Of a stretch of DNA of 64,000 nt, positions 57,647 through 64,000 are shown one piece after another. The position numbers and the translations under genes were made by a program. Where the stretch lies: positions 64,811-128,810 of the forward strand of contig JAAEMR010000159.1 of NCBI GenBank assembly GCA_024225395.1, read 5' to 3'. Numbering within the stretch: the stretch's first letter is position 1; every line of letters starts with the position of its first letter. This DNA is from Gammaproteobacteria bacterium (GTDB lineage Bacteria > Pseudomonadota > Gammaproteobacteria > GCA-001735895). The notes under the pieces are model-generated. The model saw only the letters and a list, made by a program, of their open reading frames with translations, had not been told where the DNA came from and ran no database searches.

Positions 57647-59151
57647 GATGAGACACCCGCTAAATCAATGACTTGATCTGAATGCTCAGATTGAGATTCA
57701 AGGAAAAAACGGGTTATTAGATTTTGCGCAACTTTGAGACGGTAAGCCGAACTTGCCCTGACATCTGACAATGGAGAAAAGTCTTCATTTAATTTCTGTC
57801 GTGCTATTTCCACACTAGCTTCACTCCACTGCTTGCCCAGTAAAACCTGCTCGGTATTTTTCGCACGTACCGGGGTAGCAGCCATGCCACCGTAAGCAAT
57901 TCTAAGATGGTCAATAATGCCATTCTCATCCAGGCCAATAACAAATGCCGAGCAAACAGCAGAGATATCCTGGTCAAAACGTTTACTGACCTTATAACTG
58001 GCCAGCTGATAATGATTGTTATTTAAAGGTATGCGAATGGACTCAATAAATTCACCCGGCTGACAATCTTTTTGCTGATAACCCAGGTAAAACTGATCAA
58101 GTGCTATTTTTCGTTGTGACTTTCCTTTACGCAAGTTCAACTCAGAATTCAATGCAATCAATATAGGCATGGAGTCACCAATCGGTGAACCATTCGCCAC
58201 ATTACCCACCAGAGTGCCGGCATTGCGAATTGACATCGATGCAAAGCGACGAAATAAATCATTTAATTCAGGGTAATGCCTGACCAGTTCAGTAAATGCA
58301 TCTGACAATGAAACGCCTGCACCAATAATAATTTCACTGTCTGTGACTTCAATTTTCTTAAGTTCATTGACCTGTGACAGGGAAATAACTTCGGGTAAAT
58401 CACGTAACTGCTTATTGACCCACAAGCCGACATCGGTATTACCAGCGACTATAGTCGCACCAGGTTTTTGCTCTATTAGTTGAGCAAATTCATCAACAGC
58501 CAGTGGAGCAAAAAACTGTTTGCCCGAGTGTTGAAGGTAAAGTATTTTTTCAGGTCGAATGCTTTCCAGCAAATTGATTAAGCCTGACTCATACTCATCG
58601 ATGGGCGAAACATGTTCCTGAGCCGCTTGGGTTAACCAGTTATCAGGTCGCTCAATTTCAAACATTTGCGCAGCGGCTTCAATAATCGGCCGGTAGCCGG
58701 TGCAGCGACATAAATTACCCGACAGGGCATCATTGATCTGAGATCGATCAGGCCTGGCCGTGGTTTTGAAAAGTGCAAACAACGACATGACAAAACCTGA
58801 CGTGCAAAATCCACATTGCGAACCATGGCAGTCCACCATTGCCTGTTGCACAGGATGTAATTCAGCAGTTTGCAGAGATTCCACCGTAAACAACAGCTTT
58901 CCATGCAACATGGCAACAAATTGAATACAGGCATTTATGCTATGCAAGCGAATACGGCCATCGACAATTTCACCTACAACCACCGTGCAGGCACCACAAT
59001 CCCCTTCTGCACAACCTTCTTTCGTGCCACTTCGATAAAGTGTCTCCCGCAGGTATTGCAACAACGTCAGGCTGGGGTCGATATTCGAAATAGAAACTAC
59101 AGAGCCGTCCAGAATAAAGCGTATAACGCTTTCTGACTCCGCTACTGACAT
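57643..59151 (-). CDS. xdhA: xanthine dehydrogenase FeS/FAD subunit
   Basis: 502 residues. The N-terminal plant-type [2Fe-2S] site is GCAEGDCGACTVV. The second [2Fe-2S] domain has CGFCTSG and LCRCTGYRPI. The FAD domain (about 195-375) has ATIVAGNTDVG and NAGTLVGNVANGSPIGDSMP. The C-terminal CO-dehydrogenase-like domain completes it. Fused FeS and FAD domains in one chain with a separate Mo chain is the bacterial alpha2-beta2 XDH layout. The GGGGGAG-like site before the ATG and a 3-bp gap from the HIU hydrolase gene indicate cotranscription. Confidence 0.95.
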   Translation of the reverse strand: MSVAESESVIRFILDGSVVSISNIDPSLTLLQYLRETLYRSGTKEGCAEGDCGACTVVVGEIVDGRIRLHSINACIQFVAMLHGKLLFTVESLQTAELHPVQQAMVDCHGSQCGFCTSGFVMSLFALFKTTARPDRSQINDALSGNLCRCTGYRPIIEAAAQMFEIERPDNWLTQAAQEHVSPIDEYESGLINLLESIRPEKILYLQHSGKQFFAPLAVDEFAQLIEQKPGATIVAGNTDVGLWVNKQLRDLPEVISLSQVNELKKIEVTDSEIIIGAGVSLSDAFTELVRHYPELNDLFRRFASMSIRNAGTLVGNVANGSPIGDSMPILIALNSELNLRKGKSQRKIALDQFYLGYQQKDCQPGEFIESIRIPLNNNHYQLASYKVSKRFDQDISAVCSAFVIGLDENGIIDHLRIAYGGMAATPVRAKNTEQVLLGKQWSEASVEIARQKLNEDFSPLSDVRASSAYRLKVAQNLITRFFLESQSEHSDQVIDLAGVSS

Positions 59152-59154
59152 TCT

Positions 59155-59505
59155 TTAACTCCCCCGGTAAGTGGAGTAACTCCAGGGTGAAACCAGCAGA
59201 GGAACATGATAGTGCTGAGAACTATCTGATATGCCAAATCGCAGAGCAACATCTTCTACAAATGGAGGATCTGGCAATTGTAAGCCTAAAGCGGAGAAAT
59301 AATCACCCGCATGGAATACCAGCTCAAAACGCCCCGTAATAAAATTATCACCCTCAAGCAAGGGGCTATCCAGCCGGCCATCATCATTAGTCACCGATTG
59401 TTTTACCAGAGACCGGCCATTATCGAGATTATATAATTCCACCCGAATTTTGCCGGCAGGTTTGCCATGCGCGGTATCCAGTACGTGCGTAGTTAAACGA
59501 CCCAT
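59155..59505 (-). CDS. 5-hydroxyisourate hydrolase (transthyretin-like)
   Basis: 116 residues from the ATG at 59505, chosen because GAGG lies 6 bases upstream and the family begins here (MGRLTTHVLDTAHGKPA). The C-terminal YRGS tetrapeptide marks HIU hydrolase and not transthyretin. The histidine of LTTHVLD, the PLLVSPWSYSTYRGS tail and the GRFELVFHAGDYF strand fit. It opens the ring of 5-hydroxyisourate made by PuuD. It is the first gene of the leftward xdh operon. Confidence 0.95.
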   Translation of the reverse strand: MGRLTTHVLDTAHGKPAGKIRVELYNLDNGRSLVKQSVTNDDGRLDSPLLEGDNFITGRFELVFHAGDYFSALGLQLPDPPFVEDVALRFGISDSSQHYHVPLLVSPWSYSTYRGS

Positions 59506-59546
59506 TATTAACCTCAAACTACCTTTTATTGTTATTTGACATTAGC

Positions 59547-59560
59547 CTACAATATTGTAG
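59547..59560. promoter_or_regulatory. perfect 14-bp palindrome, candidate operator of the divergent purine operons
   Basis: CTACAATATTGTAG reads the same on both strands. It lies in the 91-bp gap between the divergent HIU hydrolase (start 59505) and puuE (start 59597) genes, 41 and 36 bp from the two start codons. Each half contains TACAAT, a fair -10 element on either strand. A dimeric regulator bound here could control both operons. The cognate regulator is not in the window. Confidence 0.55.
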
Positions 59561-59596
59561 AGAATAAAGCACTATCATCCTTTCCAGTATCCACTC

Positions 59597-60526
59597 ATGA
59601 CAACAACTTACCCAAGAGACCTGGTTGGTTATGGCCAGCACCCACCTCATGCAAACTGGCCCGGTAATGCACGAATTGCAGTACAGTTTGTTTTAAATTA
59701 TGAAGAAGGCGCTGAAAGCTGCGTTTTGCATGACGATGACTGCTCTGAACGATTTTTGTCTGAAATCATTGGTGCTGAAGCCTACCCTGATCGCCACATG
59801 AGCATGGAGTCCATTTATGAATATGGTTCCAGAGCTGGTGCCTGGCGAATTCTTCGAGAGTTTGAAAAGCGTAATTTGCCTCTGACTATCTTTGCCGTTG
59901 CCATGGCTTTGCAACGTAATCCCGAGCTCACCCAACAGTTTCAAAAGCTTGGCCACGAAATTGCCTGTCATGGCTTACGCTGGATTCATTACCAGAACAT
60001 TGATATTTACACCGAACGAACACACATGCAACAGGCTGTTGAAATCCTTAAAAACTTAACCGGCTCAAACCCGTTAGGCTGGTACACAGGACGTGACAGC
60101 CCCAACACCAGGAGTCTGCTGGTTGAACACGGCGGTTTTTTATACGATTCCGATTACTACGGAGATGACCTGCCATTCTGGGATGAAGTCACATTGCCCG
60201 ACAAAGAGATAAAGCCTCATTTAGTCGTGCCTTACACTTTAGATACCAATGACATGCGCTTTGCCACAGCACAGGGATTTAATTCTGGCGATCAATTTTA
60301 TAGTTACCTGAAGGATAGTTTCGATGTGTTATACGCAGAAGGCGAAGAGTCACCAAAAATGCTATCGATAGGTTTACATTGTCGCATTTCCGGTCGTCCC
60401 GGTCGATTTGCAGCCCTACAACGTTTTCTTGATTATATTCAGTCGCATGGGCAGGTATGGATTTGCCAACGTGCCGATATCGCTAAACACTGGGTACAAC
60501 ATCATCCTTATCAGACCAGGGACTGA
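59597..60526 (+). CDS. puuE: allantoinase PuuE (polysaccharide deacetylase family)
   Basis: 309 residues. It opens with YPRDLVGYGQHPPHANWPG, the PuuE mark, and continues with QFVLNYEEGAE, YGSRAGAWRIL, GHEIACHGLRWIHYQ (metal-site histidines), GWYTGRDSPNTR, PYTLDTNDMRF and GLHCRISGRPGR. It hydrolyses (S)-allantoin to allantoate without the zinc-amidohydrolase fold of AllB. It is the first gene of the rightward operon. The ribosome site is weak. Confidence 0.95.
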   Translation: MTTTYPRDLVGYGQHPPHANWPGNARIAVQFVLNYEEGAESCVLHDDDCSERFLSEIIGAEAYPDRHMSMESIYEYGSRAGAWRILREFEKRNLPLTIFAVAMALQRNPELTQQFQKLGHEIACHGLRWIHYQNIDIYTERTHMQQAVEILKNLTGSNPLGWYTGRDSPNTRSLLVEHGGFLYDSDYYGDDLPFWDEVTLPDKEIKPHLVVPYTLDTNDMRFATAQGFNSGDQFYSYLKDSFDVLYAEGEESPKMLSIGLHCRISGRPGRFAALQRFLDYIQSHGQVWICQRADIAKHWVQHHPYQTRD

Positions 60527-60542
60527 CCCGAAAATAAATACC

Positions 60543-61064
60543 ATGACAAATACTATTAGCCTGCAAAGTATCAATAATTTAAATCCGTCAGATTTTGTAT
60601 CAACACTCGGCTCAGTCTTTGAGCACTCCCCCTGGGTTGCCGAACAGGTTTACCCGCTTCGCCCTTTTGATTCCATCCAACAACTCCATCATCAGATGAA
60701 AGACATTGTTTACAGGGCTGATAAAGAACAGCGAAAACAACTGATTTGCAATCATCCCGAACTGGCTGGCCGGGAAGCTGAAGCAGGAAAACTAACCACC
60801 GACTCTAAAAAAGAACAGGCAGGAGCAGGCCTTAATAATTGCAGTGCAGAAGAATTAAAAAAGCTGCGCGACCTCAATCAGCAATACCTTAAAAAATTTG
60901 ACTTCCCATTTGTCATTGCCGTTAAACAATTAACCCGTTATGACATTCTTGAAGCTATTCAATCCCGCTTACAAAATTCAGCAGATATAGAGTTCAATAG
61001 CTGCATCAATGAAATTGCAAAAATTGCTGAATTTCGTCTTAACGAGTTGATCACAAATGACTGA
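60543..61064 (+). CDS. uraD: OHCU decarboxylase UraD
   Basis: 173 residues from the ATG at 60543, 16 bp after puuE. Family features: INNLNPSDFVSTLGSVFEHSPWVAEQ, NHPELAGR with the catalytic histidine, a Ser-Ala-Glu-Glu stretch, YLKKFDFPFVIAVK. It decarboxylates 2-oxo-4-hydroxy-4-carboxy-5-ureidoimidazoline to (S)-allantoin. The frame also extends back into puuE to 60408, which I reject. The 3' end overlaps the next gene by 8 bp. Confidence 0.94.
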   Translation: MTNTISLQSINNLNPSDFVSTLGSVFEHSPWVAEQVYPLRPFDSIQQLHHQMKDIVYRADKEQRKQLICNHPELAGREAEAGKLTTDSKKEQAGAGLNNCSAEELKKLRDLNQQYLKKFDFPFVIAVKQLTRYDILEAIQSRLQNSADIEFNSCINEIAKIAEFRLNELITND

Positions 61065-61821
61065 CAAAATTATTTCGCAATTACTCGAATCTTCTGCCGT
61101 TCATGATGAATGGATAAAACCTTTAACCAATGCATTGCTAACAGTCGATTCAGCATACCTGAAAAATTTATTTGAAGAGTCAAACTGGCTACCCGGTCCA
61201 GAAAAAATATTTGCCGCTTTTCAGCGAGATCTCAGCCATTGCGAGTACATACTGTTTGGAGAGTCACCATACCCCAGGGCTGAATCCGCCAATGGCATCG
61301 CCTTTTACGATGCAGCAGTCACCGATCTATGGTCTGAAACCGGGTTAAGCAAAGGCGTAAACAAAGCAACTTCTCTTAGAAACATCATGAAAACTGCCCT
61401 GCTAGCCGAAGGACTTATCGAAACACAGGCCGATGGAAAAATTCCTCAGTCGACAATAGCCAGGTTAAACAAGCAAAACTTAATTCAGAATATAGGCCAG
61501 TTTTTTCTGGCATTACGCCAGAAGGGTTTCCTGTTATTAAACGCGACGCCTGCTCTACATCCTGACCGTAAACCCTTAAAGGAAGCCCGATACTGGTCAG
61601 GTTTTGTCAACCAGTTACTCACTGAAATCCAGCAAGTTAGAAAAGACTTACCCACTCTTGTTCTGTGGGGTCAGATTGCCCAGCAGATAGACAGCATGCC
61701 GGCATCTTCGGCATTTCCAATAATACGTTGTGAACACCCATACAACATTTCATTCATTACAAATAAAACGATGCTACAGTTTTTCAAACAACTAAAACTA
61801 TTAAGCAGCAAAAATATATAA
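61057..61821 (+). CDS. uracil-DNA glycosylase-fold protein of unknown function in a purine operon
   Basis: 254 residues. It lines up along its length with family-1 uracil-DNA glycosylase (Ung). LPGPEKIFAAF matches YPPQKDVFNAF. YILFGESPYP (GESPYP at 68-73) matches the catalytic GQDPYH. GIAFYD matches GLAFSV, LLLNATPAL matches LLLNTVLTV, LVLWGQIAQQ matches FLLWGSHAQ, and HPYNIS matches HPSPLS. Ser70 replaces the catalytic Asp64 and Pro73 replaces His67. Pocket residues Tyr72, Phe83, Asn162 and His227 match Ung Tyr66, Phe77, Asn123 and His187. The DNA-intercalating loop is altered. It is coupled to uraD by an 8-bp overlap and followed by the purine permease. Repair activity is unlikely; a nucleobase or ureide function is plausible. 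Confidence 0.8.
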   Translation: MTDKIISQLLESSAVHDEWIKPLTNALLTVDSAYLKNLFEESNWLPGPEKIFAAFQRDLSHCEYILFGESPYPRAESANGIAFYDAAVTDLWSETGLSKGVNKATSLRNIMKTALLAEGLIETQADGKIPQSTIARLNKQNLIQNIGQFFLALRQKGFLLLNATPALHPDRKPLKEARYWSGFVNQLLTEIQQVRKDLPTLVLWGQIAQQIDSMPASSAFPIIRCEHPYNISFITNKTMLQFFKQLKLLSSKNI

Positions 61822-61849
61822 AAATAAAACTAACCCAGGTGGAGCCACC

Positions 61850-63166
61850 ATGACTCAACAAGTAACTGCCGAACAACTACGAAACCCGGAGTTCAAACCA
61901 CCTTTAGCTGTTGCCATTCCACTTGGCATTCAACATGTGCTGGCCATGTTTGTCAGCAACTTTACTCCGGCAATAATTATAGGTCTGGCCGCCGGATATA
62001 GTTTTGGCTCTCCTAACCTGGTTTACATGATTCAAATGGCCATGCTATTTTCAGGCATAGCCACATTAATGCAAACCATCAGCTTCGGCCCGGTGGGTGC
62101 TCGATTACCTATTATGCAAGGCACCAGCTTTGCTTTCATTCCAGTGATGATTCCCGCCGTTAAAACCGCAGGCATGGGCGCTCTATTTGGCGGCATCATC
62201 ATCGGTGGTGCCGTGCACTTTTGCCTGGGATTTTTTATTAATAAAATTCGCCACTGGTTACCTCCTCTGGTCACAGGGCTTATCGTTCTGACCATTGGCC
62301 TCACCCTGTTACCGGTCGGTATAAAATACGCAGCAGGCGGTGTCCCGCTAATGGGTAAACCAGAATTTGGAGCTCTATCACACTGGGGGCTGGCAATGGT
62401 TGTCATAGTCGTTACCCTGGGCATTAAATTTTTTACCAAAGGGTTATTCTCATCAGCCGGTATTTTAATCGGCCTGATCAGCGGCTATATCGTAGCGGTA
62501 TTTATGGGTATAGTTAATTTTGGTGGCATAGCCAAAGCTGGCTGGTTCATGATTCCAGAACCTTTTAAGTTCGGCGTCGAATTCGATTTAGCGACTGTTA
62601 TTGGCATCAGCCTAATGGCATTTGTCAGTGCTATCGAGACAGTTGGAGATATATCAGGTATTACAAAATCAGGAGCAAAACGAGAACCCAAAAACAGAGA
62701 GCTGAGTGGTGGTACATTTGCCGATGGCCTGGGTTCACTTCTTGCTGGCTTCTTTGGGGGGTTACCAAACACTTCCTTTAGTCAAAATGTAGGACTAATA
62801 TCCCTGACCGGAATGATGAGTCGGCATGTCGTTACTATCGGAGCCATCTTTTTAATAGTATGCGGCCTGATCCCTAAAGTAGGAGCCGTAGTAGCCTCAA
62901 TGCCGATAGCTGTTCTTGGAGGCGGTGTTATCATGATGTTTGGTATGGTCGCAGCCGCAGGCATCAATATTCTGGCGGATGTCACCTGGAATCGTCGTAA
63001 CATGGTCATTTTTGCCCTGTCACTTTCAATCGGCCTGGGTCTGCAGGCAGTACCAGAAGCACTGCAACATTTACCATCAACCCTAAAAGTGCTACTGAGC
63101 ACAGGTTTATTACCCGTTGCAATACTGTCCATCATCTTAAACCTGGTATTGCCTAAAGAAGAGTAG
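61850..63166 (+). CDS. NCS2-family xanthine/urate permease
   Basis: 438 residues, with about 12-14 membrane segments. It begins PPLAVAIPLGIQHVLAMFVSN. The nucleobase-ascorbate transporter signature reads NTSFSQNVGLISLTGMMSR, with FVSAIETVGD upstream; both carry the purine-binding residues. QNVG and the neighbourhood favour urate or xanthine over uracil. It is a proton-coupled importer. The sequence GGTGGAGCCACC just before the start can form a small stem around the ribosome site. It is probably the last gene of the puuE operon, with an imperfect stem (63192-63226) downstream that may end transcription. Confidence 0.92.
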   Translation: MTQQVTAEQLRNPEFKPPLAVAIPLGIQHVLAMFVSNFTPAIIIGLAAGYSFGSPNLVYMIQMAMLFSGIATLMQTISFGPVGARLPIMQGTSFAFIPVMIPAVKTAGMGALFGGIIIGGAVHFCLGFFINKIRHWLPPLVTGLIVLTIGLTLLPVGIKYAAGGVPLMGKPEFGALSHWGLAMVVIVVTLGIKFFTKGLFSSAGILIGLISGYIVAVFMGIVNFGGIAKAGWFMIPEPFKFGVEFDLATVIGISLMAFVSAIETVGDISGITKSGAKREPKNRELSGGTFADGLGSLLAGFFGGLPNTSFSQNVGLISLTGMMSRHVVTIGAIFLIVCGLIPKVGAVVASMPIAVLGGGVIMMFGMVAAAGINILADVTWNRRNMVIFALSLSIGLGLQAVPEALQHLPSTLKVLLSTGLLPVAILSIILNLVLPKEE

Positions 63167-63273
63167 AGGGGCCTTGGAAGTATCACTGAAAGCTTTACAG
63201 GGTCAGAAAACAGGACCGTGTTAAAGCATTTAAGCTTAAGCATAAAGCTGTTAGACTACGCGACCTCAATAAA

Positions 63274-63350
63274 GCGCTCGTAGCTCAGTTGGATAGAGTG
63301 TTGGCCTCCGAAGCCAAAGGTCGTGGGTTCGAATCCCGCCGAGCGCGCCA
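63274..63350 (+). tRNA. tRNA-Arg (anticodon CCG)
   Basis: 77 nt including an encoded CCA end. Acceptor GCGCTCG pairs with CGAGCGC. The D-arm contains AGCTCAGTTGGATAGAG, the anticodon stem TTGGC/GCCAA holds loop CTCCGAA (CCG, reading CGG), and the T-arm is GTGGGTTCGAATCCCGC. Complete cloverleaf. The discriminator base is G. Its 3' end is a likely attachment site for the element that follows. Confidence 0.95.
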
Positions 63351-63414
63351 ATAACTCATTGTTTTATCAGCTAAAACAAAACATTCTCATCTCTATAGAG
63401 ATCCAAAATTCACG

Positions 63415-63435
63415 TTTTGGGACAATTTTGGGACA
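63415..63435. repeat. tandem TTTTGGGACA repeats next to integrase
   Basis: Two copies of TTTTGGGACA, at 63415-63424 and 63426-63435, one base apart, between the tRNA gene and the integrase fragment. Such short direct repeats beside attachment sites are candidate integrase arm-binding sites. Confidence 0.5.
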
Positions 63436-63473
63436 CTGAAAAATTCAGGCTCTGAATAAAATCGAGGATGTTA

Positions 63474-63713
63474 ATGGCGACCATTACAAAACGAGGCGAT
63501 GGACAGTGGCAGAGTAAAGTCCGCAAAAAGGGCTATCCTGTCCAGAGCAAGACATTTACCACCAAAGCCCAGGCAGATAGGTGGTCCCGTCATGTTGAGT
63601 CAGAAATGGATAGAGGTATCTTTCTGTCCACTACTGAAGCTGAGAACACCAGGCTTTGCGACCTGATAGATCGCTATAAGATGGAAATAGTACACTGTCA
63701 ACCAGCATCCTAA
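63474..63713 (+). pseudogene. truncated tyrosine-type phage integrase
   Basis: 79 residues. MATITKRGDGQWQSKVRKKGYP, then SKTFTTKAQADRWSRHVESEMDRG and the start of a core-binding domain (TRLCDLIDRYKMEIV), resembles the N-terminus of site-specific integrases. It then ends within seven codons. The family is normally 300-400 residues, so the catalytic domain with the active tyrosine is gone. The start at the second ATG is supported by GAGG 6 bases upstream. It lies 124 bp from the tRNA-Arg end, as integrases of tRNA-targeting islands usually do. Confidence 0.78.
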
Positions 63714-63746
63714 ACTTTAATAATGACATATAAATGAACTGGCAAT

Positions 63747-63773
63747 ATAATGCATTGTAATGCAAAGCATTAT
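63747..63773. promoter_or_regulatory. inverted repeat before the antitoxin-like gene, probable operator
   Basis: ATAATGC (63747-63753) pairs with GCATTAT (63767-63773). Inside it, TGCATT and AATGCA form another dyad (63751-63764). It lies 14 bp before the ATG of a ribbon-helix-helix gene. Such proteins commonly bind their own promoter. Confidence 0.6.
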
Positions 63774-63787
63774 TTGAGGTGTTTATT

Positions 63788-64000
63788 ATGGGAATGACTA
63801 GCGTGAGAATGCCTGATGAGTTGATGACTCAACTTGAACAGGCTGCAGAAAAACTAAGGAGATCCAAAGGCTGGATTATCAATGATGCGCTGAAAGAGTA
63901 TCTTGCCAGAGAGCAACGTAAAGCAAAGATGCTGGAAGAAACTTATGAAGCACTGGCTGATATCAAAGCTGGGCGAGTTTCAGATGGTAATGAAATTTTA
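63788..64000 (+). CDS. ribbon-helix-helix antitoxin-like protein (cut by window edge)
   Basis: 71 codons in view, ending at the window edge with no stop. Begins MGMTSVRMPDELMTQLEQAAEKLRRSKGWIINDALKEYL: a short strand (TSVRMPD) and two helices, the CopG/RelB-type DNA-binding fold. The C-terminal region (ETYEALADIKAGRVSDGNEIL) looks like the toxin-binding tail of ParD or RelB-type antitoxins. GAGG is 9 bases upstream. A toxin gene (RelE/ParE-type) would be expected just past the window; I cannot see it. Confidence 0.8.
   Translation, partial: MGMTSVRMPDELMTQLEQAAEKLRRSKGWIINDALKEYLAREQRKAKMLEETYEALADIKAGRVSDGNEIL

Noticed and set aside
60408-60542. Upstream extension of uraD into puuE
   Set aside because: It is a different frame within puuE; the family start and spacing favour 60543.

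Overview
The window looks like chromosomal DNA from a heterotrophic, respiring gammaproteobacterium of moderate GC content. The evidence is the gene set: CysB, TmcA, UbiK, YcgL, YqaA, BipA/TypA, ComM, an E. coli-sized FadE, an FNR-like regulator and GlnK-AmtB. The genus cannot be fixed from what is visible. The left edge cuts an RND pump gene. The right edge lies inside the start of an integrated element next to a tRNA gene.

Region by region: 1-4.7 kb holds an RND efflux pump with its adaptor and an OmpA-like lipoprotein. 4.8-8.7 kb holds acetoacetyl-CoA synthetase, a YieH-like HAD phosphatase and CysB. 8.8-15.6 kb holds a PAS/GGDEF/EAL protein, an FNR-like regulator, xthA, a YihY membrane protein, a DUF924 protein and a small unknown. 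15.6-23.5 kb holds a short-chain dehydrogenase coupled to a B12-binding radical SAM enzyme, yqaA, bioA coupled to tmcA, a DUF1244 gene and a metal permease fused to an HMA domain. 23.5-32.5 kb holds fadD, fadE, a thioredoxin-like protein coupled to a degenerate receiver-GGDEF protein, typA, ycgL and a small membrane protein. 33-40 kb holds amtB-glnK behind a good sigma-54 promoter match, ubiK, comM, a dihaem cytochrome c and a Cache/HD-GYP protein.

The centrepiece, 40.1-63.2 kb, is a contiguous purine catabolism locus. Adenine deaminase, guanine deaminase and a probable 8-oxoguanine deaminase feed hypoxanthine, xanthine and urate into the pathway. XdhA-XdhB, matured by XdhC, makes urate. Membrane-bound cytochrome-linked PuuD oxidises it, HIU hydrolase and OHCU decarboxylase give (S)-allantoin, PuuE opens the ring, and allantoicase and ureidoglycolate lyase release glyoxylate and two urea. 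Uptake is by a BMP-type ABC transporter and an NCS2 permease. A purine-type phosphoribosyltransferase provides a salvage exit. The locus is arranged as two divergent units starting either side of a 91-bp gap that contains a perfect 14-bp palindrome. No urease, glyoxylate enzymes or dedicated regulator are in the window.

The most unusual gene is at 61057-61821. It encodes a protein with the layout of family-1 uracil-DNA glycosylase, translationally coupled to the OHCU decarboxylase gene. It keeps the residues that line the nucleobase pocket but has lost the catalytic aspartate and the DNA-intercalation motif. This suggests a purine or ureide role instead of DNA repair. A second oddity is a beta-barrel protein plus lipoprotein pair placed inside the ABC transporter gene set.

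The right end (63.27-64 kb) is a tRNA-Arg(CCG) gene followed by a truncated integrase and the start of a ribbon-helix-helix antitoxin-like gene, as expected for the end of an integrative element.
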